Assembly (NCBI RefSeq): GCF_022346545.1
Contig: NZ_JAKRNU010000006.1
Location: forward strand, 239,483-303,482
Origin: Sporosarcina sp. ACRSM
Lineage (GTDB): Bacteria > Bacillota > Bacilli > Bacillales_A > Planococcaceae
Length of the DNA stretch: 64,000 nt
Direction: 5' to 3'
Shown: in pieces, positions 1 through 7,640 of the stretch
Numbering within the stretch: position 1 is the stretch's first letter
How the letters are laid out: each line of letters starts with the position of its first letter
Notes under the pieces: generated by a model
The model's database searches: none
Seen by the model: only the letters and a program-made list of their open reading frames with translations
What the model was told of the DNA's origin: nothing
Program-made: the position numbers and the translations under genes

Positions 1-435
1 CGTTTTCTATTCTTTGGAGCGGAAGAGGTCGGACTTTTAGGATCCGAATACTATGTCAGCACGTTGTCCAAAAAGGATAGCAAACATTCGGTCGCCATGT
101 TCAATCTCGATATGGTCGGCAGTTCGGATGCTGGAAAATTGGCGATTCAGACCGTTGATGGAACGGCTAATACTGTCACAAAAGCCGCCAGTAAAGCGTA
201 TGAAGAGTTGCATGGTCATTCAGTTTCAATCGATACCGGAGCCAGAAGTGACCATACACCTTTTCAGAAGGCAGGAATCGATGCCGCCCTTTTCATTTAT
301 TATCCTCTGGAAGAATGGTATCATTCCCCTGACGATACCATTGATAAAATCAGTAAGGAAAAACTGCTGAACGTAGCAAAAATTGTTGGAAAATCGGCTT
401 TGGAGCTGACTGCATCTCACAATACGGACTACTGA
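1..435 (+). CDS. M28-family zinc aminopeptidase, C-terminal part (5' end outside window)
   Basis: The reading frame is open from base 1, so the gene begins upstream of the window and only its last 144 codons are visible. The fragment starts inside the core of a co-catalytic two-zinc peptidase: the FFGAEEVGLLGS stretch at visible residues 4-15 carries the catalytic and metal-binding acidic residues of the M28 family. An NLDMVGS segment and an SDHTPF segment (the usual C-terminal metal-ligand histidine) follow. Family members remove N-terminal residues from peptides and are often exported or cell-wall associated, but the N-terminus that would show a signal peptide is missing. Family assignment is secure; substrate and location are not determinable here. 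Confidence 0.9.
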   Translation, partial: RFLFFGAEEVGLLGSEYYVSTLSKKDSKHSVAMFNLDMVGSSDAGKLAIQTVDGTANTVTKAASKAYEELHGHSVSIDTGARSDHTPFQKAGIDAALFIYYPLEEWYHSPDDTIDKISKEKLLNVAKIVGKSALELTASHNTDY

Positions 436-487
436 GTTCTATGTTGGACGGGACCGACATAATAGAGTATATAAAGGGGGCGGCTGA

Positions 488-934
488 ATGACGACAATTC
501 TTATCGACGCGGATGCATGTCCAGTCGTGAATGAAACAATTCGAATCGCAGAGAACTTCGGATTCCGCTGTATGCTGATCTGCGATACTGCACATGAAAT
601 GCACCGGGATGGCGCGGAAACGATCATCGTTTCCAAAGGGGCGGATGCCGTCGATTTCGTTCTTGTCAATCGGGTGCAGAAAGATGATATTGTCGTTACA
701 CAAGATTACGGTTTGGCAGCGATGGTCCTTGCAAAACAAGGGCATCCCATCGATCAAAACGGTAGGCTCTATACATCGGAGAATATTGACCAACTGCTGT
801 TTGCACGCCATACCGCTCAAAAAGTACGAATGGCCGGCGGAAGATTGCGCGGGCCTAAAAAACGATCGAAGGAAAGCAATATCAAATTTGAAGAAAGTTT
901 AAAAAAGTTATGTGCAAGCCTTAAAAATAAGTAA
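488..934 (+). CDS. DUF188 (YaiI/YqxD) family protein
   Basis: A 148-residue protein of the usual length for the YaiI/YqxD (DUF188) family. It opens with the family signature, a hydrophobic strand followed by DADACP at residues 7-12, and has further acidic clusters (GADAVDFVL and QDYGLA) consistent with a PIN/NYN-like nuclease fold. The C-terminal tail is very basic (GPKKRSKESN). The biochemical role is not established as far as I know. The start is set by the purine-rich AAAGGGGGCGGCTGA just upstream of the ATG. It lies 52 bp after the aminopeptidase with no terminator seen between, and is followed directly by a good terminator. Confidence 0.9.
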   Translation: MTTILIDADACPVVNETIRIAENFGFRCMLICDTAHEMHRDGAETIIVSKGADAVDFVLVNRVQKDDIVVTQDYGLAAMVLAKQGHPIDQNGRLYTSENIDQLLFARHTAQKVRMAGGRLRGPKKRSKESNIKFEESLKKLCASLKNK

Positions 935-937
935 ATG

Positions 938-970
938 AAAAGCCTGTCAGCATATCGACAGGCTTTCTTT
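938..970 (+). terminator. Rho-independent terminator of the DUF188 gene
   Basis: A 10-bp perfect stem (AAAGCCTGTC with its complement) closes a short loop and runs into a T-rich tract. It sits immediately after the DUF188 stop codon. Confidence 0.85.
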
Positions 971-1136
971 ATCTTCATTCAGCGGGAGTCTTCCGCTGAA
1001 TGAAGATAAAGAAGGCAGTCTAAGTGCGCGACGTCTTAAATGAAAAGTGCCTTAATTTCTGCACAGATCGTAGAAATTAAGGCAAATCGAACCCTTCGCC
1101 GTTCGATTCGCAATTACGCCAAGGCGTAATTGATTT
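971..1136 (-). repeat. Structured intergenic repeat, diverged copy A
   Basis: This gap between the DUF188 gene and bpsA is a chain of hairpins: a perfect 15-bp stem at 971-1007 (ATCTTCATTCAGCGG arms), a 12-bp stem at about 1049-1083, a small stem around 1086-1107 and a CAATTACGCC/GGCGTAATTG stem at 1111-1132. Read on the minus strand, its two ends match the ends of the elements at 13547-13741 and 40261-40455: the AATCAA-CGCC-GGCG-TTGCG hairpin at one end and the TCTTCATTCAGC hairpin at the other. The interior differs. I see no open reading frame with a ribosome binding site. From 1137 to about 1200 nothing recognisable is present apart from the presumed bpsA promoter. Confidence 0.6.
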
Positions 1137-1234
1137 AAGAGGCATCTTTTGTACAAGACCTGCGTAAGTTAGCTTAAGTCAATTATTATCCAATACGTTT
1201 CCAGTCAATTTATCATTCGCACAGGAGGTATTCT

Positions 1235-2314
1235 ATGCCCAAAATCCTTTCTGTCAGTACATTCAAACCGCCTTATGAAGTGAAACAGGAACAGGCTGTC
1301 GAGTTGACACGATCGTTGTTCAGCGAAAAATTTCAAGATATCGAACGGCTACTGAAAGTCTTTCAAAATGGAGAGATCGAAACTCGGAATGTCTGCATGC
1401 CCCTTGATTGGTACGGGAAGGCGCATACCTTTGAAGAACGCAACCAATTATATATCGACCATGCAGTCGACTTTGGGATCCAAGCTGTGCTAACTTGCCT
1501 GCAAGGTGATGGAATGCTGGAAGCACCGATTGATCCGTCCATGATCGACGCAATCTTTTTCATCTCCAGCAGCGGGATTTCAACGCCGAGTATTGATGCA
1601 CGCATTATGAACCGGATCCCCTTCCGCGATGATACGAAGCGAATTCCGATTTGGGGTCTCGGTTGTGCGGGAGGAGCTGCCGGGATCAGTAGAGCGTCAG
1701 AGTATTGTCGCGCTTTTCCGGAAGCGAATGTCCTTGTTCTTTCCGTGGAATTATGTAGCTTGACGTTCCAAAAAGATGATTATTCGAAAAGTAATCTCGT
1801 CGGTGTATCACTGTTTTCGGACGGCGTGGCCTGTGCGTTAGTCGCCGGCAATGCGTCTACGGTAAAGTCGAAAATAACTGCTCCTGCGATTATTGCAACG
1901 ACTTCGAAACTGATGCCGGAGTCGGAAGATGTTATGGGGTGGGATGTGAAAAACAATGGTTTATACGTTGTCTTTTCCAAGAGCATTCCTGCCATTATTA
2001 CGAATTGGCTCGGTCCATTCGTCCATGAATTTATCGGGAAATATGGACTACTGAAAAATGACCTGACTCATTTTGTTGCACATCCCGGCGGTAAAAAAGT
2101 GCTGGGCGCCTATGAAAAGGCTCTTGGATTTGATCCAACCAAAACGGAAATTTCCCGCGACATATTGCGTGAAAATGGGAATATGTCATCTCCGACTGTT
2201 CTCTATGTCCTTGAGAAATTCATGAGAAACAAGCCTGTTGCCGGTGATTACGGACTGATGGCTGCCCTTGGACCGGGATTTTGCGGGGAATTACTGTTAT
2301 TGAGATGGGAATGA
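1235..2314 (+). CDS. bpsA: Type III polyketide synthase (BpsA/BcsA, chalcone-synthase-like)
   Basis: A 359-residue enzyme of the chalcone/stilbene synthase superfamily. Residue positions place the catalytic triad at Cys144 (in GLGCAGGAAG), His283 (in FVAHPGGKK) and Asn316 (in ENGNMSS). Such enzymes condense a fatty acyl-CoA starter with malonyl-CoA units; the Bacillus homologue makes long-chain alkylpyrones (established for the family). AGGAGG stands 8 bases before the ATG. It is followed after 12 bp by bpsB, the same two-gene operon known from Bacillus, so the product is probably methylated by its neighbour. Isoprenoid-quinone-like or membrane roles have been suggested for such pyrones, but function in this organism is unknown. 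Confidence 0.9.
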   Translation: MPKILSVSTFKPPYEVKQEQAVELTRSLFSEKFQDIERLLKVFQNGEIETRNVCMPLDWYGKAHTFEERNQLYIDHAVDFGIQAVLTCLQGDGMLEAPIDPSMIDAIFFISSSGISTPSIDARIMNRIPFRDDTKRIPIWGLGCAGGAAGISRASEYCRAFPEANVLVLSVELCSLTFQKDDYSKSNLVGVSLFSDGVACALVAGNASTVKSKITAPAIIATTSKLMPESEDVMGWDVKNNGLYVVFSKSIPAIITNWLGPFVHEFIGKYGLLKNDLTHFVAHPGGKKVLGAYEKALGFDPTKTEISRDILRENGNMSSPTVLYVLEKFMRNKPVAGDYGLMAALGPGFCGELLLLRWE

Positions 2315-2326
2315 GAGGTGCTGTAA

Positions 2327-2857
2327 ATGTTATTTCTCTTTATCATTTCATTCATTATTGTGCAACGTCTCGTTGAACTCTTGATTGCGAGAGACAATGA
2401 AAGATGGATGCGTAGCCAAGGGGCTTATGAAGTAGGGGCTGGCCATTATCCGTGGATGGTGGCGATGCATAGTACCTTTTTCTTTTCACTTATTTTGGAA
2501 GTCATGTTGTTTAATCGTCCCCTCTCTTCGATTTGGCCGCTTTTCCTTGGGCTGTTTGTTGTTGCACAAGTGCTGCGCATTTGGTGTCTCGCTTCACTCG
2601 GAAAGTTTTGGAATACGAAGATCATCATCCTGCCAGGTGCAGATGTCGTGCGGAAAGGTCCCTATAAATGGATCCGTCATCCGAATTACTTGATCGTGAC
2701 CACTGAGTTGCTTGTTTTGCCGTTGTTCTTCAGTGCTTATTGGACAGCAATCGTTTTTGGGCTTTTAAATGCTTGGATGTTGTCCGTTCGCATTCCCGCT
2801 GAGGAAAAAGCATTGAGGGAAGCGACAAATTATGAGGCAAAGTTTTCATTAAAATAA
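2327..2857 (+). CDS. bpsB: BpsB/YpbQ-type isoprenylcysteine methyltransferase-like membrane O-methyltransferase
   Basis: A 176-residue integral membrane protein with about four to five hydrophobic segments. The ICMT-type signature GPYKWIRHPNYLIV near residues 109-122 is the methyl-donor binding region of this membrane methyltransferase family. In Bacillus, BpsB methylates the pyrones made by BpsA (established knowledge). Here it starts 12 bp after bpsA with a GAGGTG ribosome binding site and is followed by a strong terminator, so the pair forms one transcript. The C-terminal end (RIPAEEKALREATNYEAKF) carries the conserved acidic motif of the family. Confidence 0.87.
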   Translation: MLFLFIISFIIVQRLVELLIARDNERWMRSQGAYEVGAGHYPWMVAMHSTFFFSLILEVMLFNRPLSSIWPLFLGLFVVAQVLRIWCLASLGKFWNTKIIILPGADVVRKGPYKWIRHPNYLIVTTELLVLPLFFSAYWTAIVFGLLNAWMLSVRIPAEEKALREATNYEAKFSLK

Positions 2858-2859
2858 TG

Positions 2860-2908
2860 AAAAAGGAGCTTTCCGCCAAGCCGACTTGACGAAGAAGCTC
2901 CTTTTTTC
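2860..2908 (+). terminator. Terminator after bpsB, probably bidirectional
   Basis: A long stem with arms AAAGGAGCTT and AAGCTCCTTTTTT is followed by T residues on the plus strand and preceded by A residues, so it can also end the citrate synthase transcript arriving on the minus strand. Confidence 0.8.
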
Positions 2909-2920
2909 ATTTATCCCGCA

Positions 2921-4030
2921 TTAACGCTCTTCAATTGGAACATAGCTCCGTAACTGAGATCCGACATACTCAGCTCTCGGGCGAATTAAGCGATTATTCG
3001 AGTATTGTTCAAGTATATGTGCTGTCCAACCCGAAGTCCTACTGACGGCAAAAATGGGCGTAAATAGATCTCTCGCAATTCCAAGACTGTCGTAAGTCGA
3101 GGCTGAATAAAAATCCACATTCGGAAGAAGCCCTTTTTCTTTCGTAATAATTTCGTCTATCTTCACGGAAATTTCATACATTTTTTTCTTCCCTTTGAGC
3201 GTAGTCAAACTTTTTGACATGCTCTTTAAAAATTTAGCACGTGGATCTCCTGTCTTATAGACACGATGCCCGAATCCCATGATTTTTTTCTTACTACGAA
3301 AAGCCTCGGATAGATAAGCTTCAACATTTTCTACTTCTCCGATCTCCTCCAACATTTCCATCACCGCTTCGTTCGCACCACCATGCAGAGGTCCACTTAA
3401 TGTACCAATCGCAGATACAATACCTGCATACATATTAGCGAGTGTCCCTACTGTTACGCGCGAAGCAAATGTTGATGCATTTAGTTCATGATCCGCATGA
3501 AGAATCAGTGCTGTATCGATCGATTTACTAGCGATTTCATCTGGAACTTCGCCCGTTAACATATATAAAAAGTTCTCCGCAAAAGTAAACTCGGCTTTAG
3601 GAGATAGGATCTCCTTTCCTTCCCTTACACGTTGAATCGCAGCTACTACTGTCGAAATCTTTGCTTGTATATTTAATGCCTTGCGAAGATTCGCTTCGGG
3701 GGACATATCATATGCATCCGGATCATACATCTCAAGTGCTGAAACGACCGTTCTCAGTATGGCCATCGGATGAGTCTCTTTCGGGAATGACTTCATCAGA
3801 GAAATAATTTCAGTAGGCAAGACCCCTTGAATAGCAAGATCCTCCTTTAACTTAGCGAGTTCCTCAGCCGTAGGTAATTCATCATTCCATAACAAATAGA
3901 GGACCTCTTCGAAGCTAGCATACATCGCTAACTCATCAATGTTAATTCCCCTATACGTAAGTACCCCGTCAATAATGGAGCTAATCCCGGACTGTGTGGC
4001 TACGACCCCTTCTAACCCTGCTGTTGTCAT
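2921..4030 (-). CDS. citZ: Citrate synthase (CitZ-like, type II Gram-positive form)
   Basis: A 369-residue citrate synthase that condenses acetyl-CoA with oxaloacetate. Visible motifs are the catalytic-histidine region HADHELNASTFASRV, SGPLHGGANEAVM and GFGHRVYKTGDPR, with a C-terminal RPRAEYVGS. Overall it resembles CitZ of Bacillus subtilis more than CitA or 2-methylcitrate synthases. The start is the ATG at 4030 preceded by AAAGGAGGATTTACT; an in-frame extension to 4066 lacks a ribosome binding site. Unlike the usual citZ-icd-mdh operon it stands alone, so a second copy elsewhere, or a specialised paralogue, is possible. A 17-bp palindrome lies 43 bp upstream and may be an operator. Confidence 0.88.
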   Translation of the reverse strand: MTTAGLEGVVATQSGISSIIDGVLTYRGINIDELAMYASFEEVLYLLWNDELPTAEELAKLKEDLAIQGVLPTEIISLMKSFPKETHPMAILRTVVSALEMYDPDAYDMSPEANLRKALNIQAKISTVVAAIQRVREGKEILSPKAEFTFAENFLYMLTGEVPDEIASKSIDTALILHADHELNASTFASRVTVGTLANMYAGIVSAIGTLSGPLHGGANEAVMEMLEEIGEVENVEAYLSEAFRSKKKIMGFGHRVYKTGDPRAKFLKSMSKSLTTLKGKKKMYEISVKIDEIITKEKGLLPNVDFYSASTYDSLGIARDLFTPIFAVSRTSGWTAHILEQYSNNRLIRPRAEYVGSQLRSYVPIEER

Positions 4031-4072
4031 AGTAAATCCTCCTTTTCTATTCTTATTACTTTGCAATTTGGG

Positions 4073-4089
4073 AACTTCGAATCGAAGTT
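4073..4089 (-). promoter_or_regulatory. Perfect palindrome upstream of citrate synthase, candidate operator
   Basis: AACTTCGA-A-TCGAAGTT is a perfect 8-bp inverted repeat with a 1-base centre. It lies just downstream of a plausible TATGAT -10 box of the citrate synthase gene, where a bound repressor would block initiation. I do not recognise the cognate regulator. Confidence 0.45.
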
Positions 4090-4224
4090 GAAACCGCTAT
4101 CATATTTTAGAAATTTCCAACAAGTTGTTAATCCTTAGTTTACATCACAATCACCTATGTGTAAAATGAATAATAGGAATACAAACTATGCCAATCAAGA
4201 ATAAATTAATCTTCCCCAATGACT

Positions 4225-4272
4225 TAAAAAAGAGCTTCCTCGTCAAGTTAAATTGACGAAGAAGCTCTTTTT
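4225..4272 (-). terminator. Terminator of the NhaC-family transporter gene
   Basis: Inverted repeat with arms GAGCTTCCTCGTCAA and TTGACGAAGAAGCTC flanked by A and T runs on both sides, directly after the stop codon of the transporter on the minus strand. It could also stop transcription on the plus strand. Confidence 0.85.
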
Positions 4273-5670
4273 TCATTTACTCTCAGTATTCCCTGTCCGA
4301 TACGTCAATGTTTTTCCCGTAAAGCCAAACAACACGGTTAAAATCGGTGACAATAAACAAAAGAATGCGAACGGTAAATAATCAAGGGTTGCGACCCCTA
4401 ACACACTTGTGATGAAAATCCCGCAGACGCTCCAAGGAACTAAAGGATTGACGACCGTTCCAGCATCCTCCATCACCCGGCTCAAGTTTTTACCTGCCAG
4501 CCCCACTTTTTCATATTGGGATTGGAACGCTTGCCCTGTCAATAAAATCGATAAGTATTGCTCCCCGATTAACACATTGATGCCGATTGCGGTTAACGCG
4601 GAAGCCGCGATCACGGAAGACACTTTCTTTAACAAACTTTCGATTTTGGCCAATAAACATTGAACAATCCCAAGCGTGAATAATAAGCCACCCATACTCA
4701 ATGCCAATAACACTAAACCGATCGTGAAAAACATGCTTTGCATGCCGCCACCGGAGATGAGTGTGTCAACGTCTTCAATCCCTGTCGTTGAAGTATACCC
4801 ATTAAATAAGATACCCATCACTTGTGAAGCCGTAAAGCTTTGATGGAAAAATGAAATGAGGACCGCGCTGATGGAACTTAAAGCTAATGTCATAAGCGCA
4901 GGCACTTTCAATATCGTCAAAACGAATAGGACAAGGAGCGGGATGACGGTATACCAATGGATCATCCCAGTTTCCAACAGCCCAGTTTGGAAAAATGTAA
5001 TTTGCTCAACTTCGCCCTGGGATACGTTCGGAGATAAGAAACCGAAAATGAGCAACGATATGGCGAATGCAGGATAGGTTGTCCAGCCCATATTGCGAAT
5101 ATGTTCAAATAAATCAACTCCGACGATGGAAGACGCCAGATTGGTCGTATCTGACAAAGGCGACATTTTGTCACCAAAAAAAGCACCTGAGACAATCGCT
5201 CCAGCCGTGATGGCCATCGAGACATCCAAGACCGTTGCCATCCCGATAAAAGCGACACCGACTGTCGCAACCGTCGTCAGTGAACTGCCGATCGAGATGC
5301 CGACAATTGCAGTGATCACAAAAACGATCGCGAAGAAAAACTGCGGTGTAACTAGCTGAAAACCTGCATAAATCAACGTCGGAATTGTCCCGCCCATCAT
5401 CCAACTGCTGATTAGCATCCCGATAAAGAAAAACAGGAAAACCGCACTCATGCCGGCGCCTGCCCCTTCTACTAACCCGCGTTCAAGCTTACGGTACGGA
5501 ACTTTTTTCAATAAACCATAGCCAAATAATAATAATATAGACCCTAAAATCGGCAAATGTGGAACCGCACCCAATTGAGTGATACTTATACTAATCGCCG
5601 CGATAATCGCCACAATCAACGCAAGCGACTCGATAAAGGTAGGCGAAACGACTGCTTTTATGCGAAACAT
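4273..5670 (-). CDS. NhaC-family carrier, probable tyrosine transporter under T-box control
   Basis: A 465-residue polytopic membrane protein with about ten to twelve hydrophobic segments and the NhaC Na+/H+ antiporter family signatures: GISIGSSLTTVATVG, a GAFFGDKMSPLSDTTNLA loop and INVLIGEQYLSILLTGQ. The ATG at 5670 is preceded by AAGGAGGATTTCAGC; the longer in-frame extension runs into the T-box terminator and is unlikely. Family members exchange sodium for protons or organic substrates. A T-box leader ahead of the gene has a specifier that reads as a tyrosine codon. Comparative studies have proposed NhaC-family tyrosine transporters (YheL/TyrT) with exactly this arrangement, so import of tyrosine is the best inference rather than pH homeostasis. 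Confidence 0.8.
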   Translation of the reverse strand: MFRIKAVVSPTFIESLALIVAIIAAISISITQLGAVPHLPILGSILLLFGYGLLKKVPYRKLERGLVEGAGAGMSAVFLFFFIGMLISSWMMGGTIPTLIYAGFQLVTPQFFFAIVFVITAIVGISIGSSLTTVATVGVAFIGMATVLDVSMAITAGAIVSGAFFGDKMSPLSDTTNLASSIVGVDLFEHIRNMGWTTYPAFAISLLIFGFLSPNVSQGEVEQITFFQTGLLETGMIHWYTVIPLLVLFVLTILKVPALMTLALSSISAVLISFFHQSFTASQVMGILFNGYTSTTGIEDVDTLISGGGMQSMFFTIGLVLLALSMGGLLFTLGIVQCLLAKIESLLKKVSSVIAASALTAIGINVLIGEQYLSILLTGQAFQSQYEKVGLAGKNLSRVMEDAGTVVNPLVPWSVCGIFITSVLGVATLDYLPFAFFCLLSPILTVLFGFTGKTLTYRTGNTESK

Positions 5671-5716
5671 GCTGAAATCCTCCTTGATGATTGAATACCC
5701 CAAAAAACTTTTGTCA

Positions 5717-5930
5717 CGCAAAAAAACTCCATCCATCCCTTGGAAAGGGACGAAGGAGTTCTCCGCGTTACCACCCTACTTGATGAGCCGGCTTTAGCCG
5801 ACCATCCACTTCATATCTAAACGAGAAAAACGGATGGCGTACTTCACTGTGATTGCTGCCTGAACTTTCACCTGCCATCCAGTCTCTACTTGCTGCCCAC
5901 AATCCGGCTACTGCACCATCTCTCGTAATT
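5717..5930 (-). promoter_or_regulatory. T-box leader, specifier reads TAC (Tyr)
   Basis: On the minus strand this 210-nt leader shows a stem I base (ACGAGA with TCTCGT and GATGG with CCATC), an AGTA element, and on the 3' side of the specifier loop GAAG-TAC-G, with the TAC at 5841-5839. The T-box sequence AGGGTGGTAACGCGG is at 5763-5777. A terminator hairpin at 5726-5760 with a T run (5719-5725) is mutually exclusive with the antiterminator. Uncharged tRNA-Tyr would therefore permit read-through into the transporter. The frame of the specifier is set by the usual GAA-N-codon-purine pattern; the overlapping reading GTA (Val) cannot be ruled out by eye. Confidence 0.88.
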
Positions 5931-5979
5931 ATTCAACTGAAATTCTTTGCCTACTTTTGCGCAATAGTAATTGATTTGA

Positions 5980-6007
5980 ATCTTAACATGTTCATCTCAC
6001 AAGTCAA
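5980..6007 (-). promoter_or_regulatory. Sigma-A type promoter of the T-box/transporter unit
   Basis: TTGACT (6007-6002) and TAAGAT (about 5986-5981) with a 16-17 base spacer stand about 50 bases ahead of stem I of the T-box on the minus strand. Confidence 0.6.
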
Positions 6008-6087
6008 GGGTTTAACAAAAAGATTAACTATTGCCCTTTTTTCCAAACTTCTCATACATAGTGAAAAATACCAGTGTCTTAAGCAAA

Positions 6088-6453
6088 TTACTTGAGAAGA
6101 TTGTTCAATTTTTTATCGAAAGTGTATATTTCATGATTTCCTACTTTTTGATACGCATAAAGAAGTGTGTCAACAAAATCTAATTTACGTTCTGCAAAAA
6201 GATTTAATGCTGTGTTTAGAATTAGGGGGTCGTCTACTTGGACTTGACTGGTGTCTAAAAAAAGCATTAATGTTTCGCTAATTTCGCTATTCTTTACTTT
6301 GTATACTTTTTGTAATACGTAGACAATCTCTGCGATTACTTCGTTAGGTATATATACTTCATGGTGTTCTAATAGTTCTGCTGCTTTTTCCGACATTTCT
6401 TCAGAGTCGTTTAGTAGGTATCTTAATACTACGTTTGCATCAGCGATTTTCAT
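6088..6453 (-). CDS. PIN-domain toxin of a type II toxin-antitoxin pair
   Basis: A 121-residue PIN-domain protein. Expected metal-coordinating acids are visible: Asp5 in KIADANVVLRYL, Glu in NEVIAEIVYVL (about residue 41), and the C-terminal acids of LDFVDTLLYAY and TFDKKLNNLL. VapC-type PIN toxins are Mg-dependent RNases that cut tRNA or rRNA. It overlaps the preceding small gene by 14 bp, the translational coupling typical of antitoxin-toxin operons. The exact RNA target cannot be told from sequence. Confidence 0.82.
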   Translation of the reverse strand: MKIADANVVLRYLLNDSEEMSEKAAELLEHHEVYIPNEVIAEIVYVLQKVYKVKNSEISETLMLFLDTSQVQVDDPLILNTALNLFAERKLDFVDTLLYAYQKVGNHEIYTFDKKLNNLLK

Positions 6454-6688
6454 ATTTATCTTCCACCGCTTTCGACCATGCGCCGTTTTCTTGTTTTAAC
6501 AGATCTATATCCTTATATTTTTCCAATACTCCCCTAGCACTTTTTTTCTTCTCACTTACTTTTTCTTCATCCTTATTATCTTCATACGGAAAAATAAGGA
6601 TTTCTACTTCCTTATTCTGAAGGCTTTCAGGTAAATCAATAACTTTTTTCAGAATATCACTGTTCGCAACTTTCCTGTAAAAAGTCAT
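6440..6688 (-). CDS. Putative antitoxin partner of the PIN toxin
   Basis: An 82-residue acidic/basic patterned protein located directly upstream of the PIN toxin and overlapping it. The N-terminal half (KVIDLPESLQNKEVEILIFPYE) looks like the short beta-strand DNA-binding part of VapB/AbrB-like antitoxins, and the second half (lysine- and glutamate-rich, then LEKYKDIDLLKQENGAWSKAVEDKYENR) resembles the flexible toxin-binding tail. I do not recognise the precise family. GAGGAGG precedes the ATG. An inverted repeat over the -10 box upstream suggests autoregulation. Confidence 0.7.
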   Translation of the reverse strand: MTFYRKVANSDILKKVIDLPESLQNKEVEILIFPYEDNKDEEKVSEKKKSARGVLEKYKDIDLLKQENGAWSKAVEDKYENR

Positions 6689-6729
6689 AACAATCCCTCC
6701 TCTTCAAAATACACCGTTCCATGACCCAG

Positions 6730-6751
6730 CTGTATGATATATATTATACAG
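6730..6751 (-). promoter_or_regulatory. Toxin-antitoxin promoter with overlapping inverted repeat
   Basis: CTGTAT-N10-ATACAG spans 22 bp and contains the TATAAT -10 box (6748-6743 on the minus strand) of the antitoxin-toxin operon, with a TTGTTT -35 candidate 18 bases upstream. Such placement is typical for autorepression by an antitoxin or TA complex. Confidence 0.55.
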
Positions 6752-6937
6752 GCAATGCTGTTGTTAAAACAAAAGTTAATCATATTACGGAGTTTCTTTT
6801 TTTGTTTTTAAAAAAAGAATGGGGATCTGTATGTGCCTATCCTTTTCAGTGAAACTGATCAATGTACGCATAAGTTCGCCGAGTACCGTGCGCCGTCCAA
6901 TTCTTTTAATATGCAACTTTACTGAATCGATTAATAA

Positions 6938-6976
6938 ATTGAAGGTTCTAACATAATTCCATAAGAACCCTCAATT
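6938..6976. other. Imperfect hairpin in the gap before the GntR operon
   Basis: ATTGAAGGTTCT and AGAACCCTCAAT form a 12-bp stem with one mismatch and a 15-base loop. It may end an unidentified transcript; there is only a weak T-rich tract after it. The stretch 6780-6937 shows nothing else I can name. Confidence 0.35.
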
Positions 6977-6994
6977 CTTATTTGACTTCCAATG

Positions 6995-7231
6995 TGTATT
7001 AAGCATATAATACATTATGCAATGCGTATTAAGCGATTAATACATTATAATTGAACGACAAGTAACTGTATGAAGTGGTTTTTCTTCGCAATTACTGTAT
7101 TAAGGCTTTGATACACAATATTCCTTCATGATGTATTTTTTTATCGTACCTGTATTACGATCTTAATACAGGTATCGTCAATGACGTTTCGTCTCTTATT
7201 TTTGCCACTGATGTATTACCCACTTAGTACA
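6995..7231 (+). promoter_or_regulatory. Array of five operator palindromes for the YtrA-type GntR regulator
   Basis: Five 20-bp inverted repeats of the form TGTATTA-N6-TAATACA lie at 6995-7014, 7025-7044 (CGTATTA first arm), 7096-7115 (TGATACA second arm), 7151-7170 (perfect, one base longer on each side) and 7212-7231 (TAGTACA second arm). The last overlaps the expected promoter, 25 bp before the gntR start. Bacillus YtrA repressors bind similar palindromes. One or two sites are usual; five in 240 bp is striking. Confidence 0.8.
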
Positions 7232-7255
7232 CTATGTTTTTTAGGAGTTGACTCA

Positions 7256-7627
7256 ATGAGTGTAAAGTTTAACAATCGTGATCCTGTTTATGTGCAAGTG
7301 ATCCGGCATTTTAAAGAGCAAATTGCAAGGGGTACCTTTGAACCGGGTCAAGAAATTCCATCGCGAAGGGAACTCGCGAATCAGCTGAAGATTAATCCCA
7401 ATACGGCGCAGCGGGCGTATAAAGAAATGGAGGAACAAGGGTTGATTTTTACAGAGGGAAATTTGCCAAGTCGCATTACGAAGGATGAGCAAACGCTCAA
7501 AATGGTAAGAGAGGAATTGATTTTAGAGGCGGTGGATACGTTTGTTCAATCGGTTCGATCCATCAATGTTCCGGTACAGGAAGCCTTGCATTTAGTGAAG
7601 GATACGTACGAAAGGGAAAATAATTAA
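7256..7627 (+). CDS. GntR-family repressor, YtrA subfamily
   Basis: A 123-residue short GntR protein of the YtrA subfamily. The winged helix occupies about residues 10-75 (PVYVQVIRHFKEQIARGTF, then SRRELANQLKINPNTAQRAYKEMEEQGL) and a short C-terminal helix for dimerisation replaces a ligand domain. The ATG at 7256 has TTAGGAG nine bases upstream and gives the normal family length; a longer frame starting at 7181 would run through the operators. It heads a four-gene operon with an ABC ATPase, a membrane subunit and an exported protein. In Bacillus, YtrA homologues repress their own ABC operon and respond to cell-wall-acting peptides; the signal here is unknown. Confidence 0.9.
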   Translation: MSVKFNNRDPVYVQVIRHFKEQIARGTFEPGQEIPSRRELANQLKINPNTAQRAYKEMEEQGLIFTEGNLPSRITKDEQTLKMVREELILEAVDTFVQSVRSINVPVQEALHLVKDTYERENN

Positions 7628-7640
7628 AGGGGGGATCTTC

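Noticed and set aside
1020..1200. Protein-coding gene before bpsA
   Set aside because: The region is a chain of inverted repeats without an open frame of useful length.
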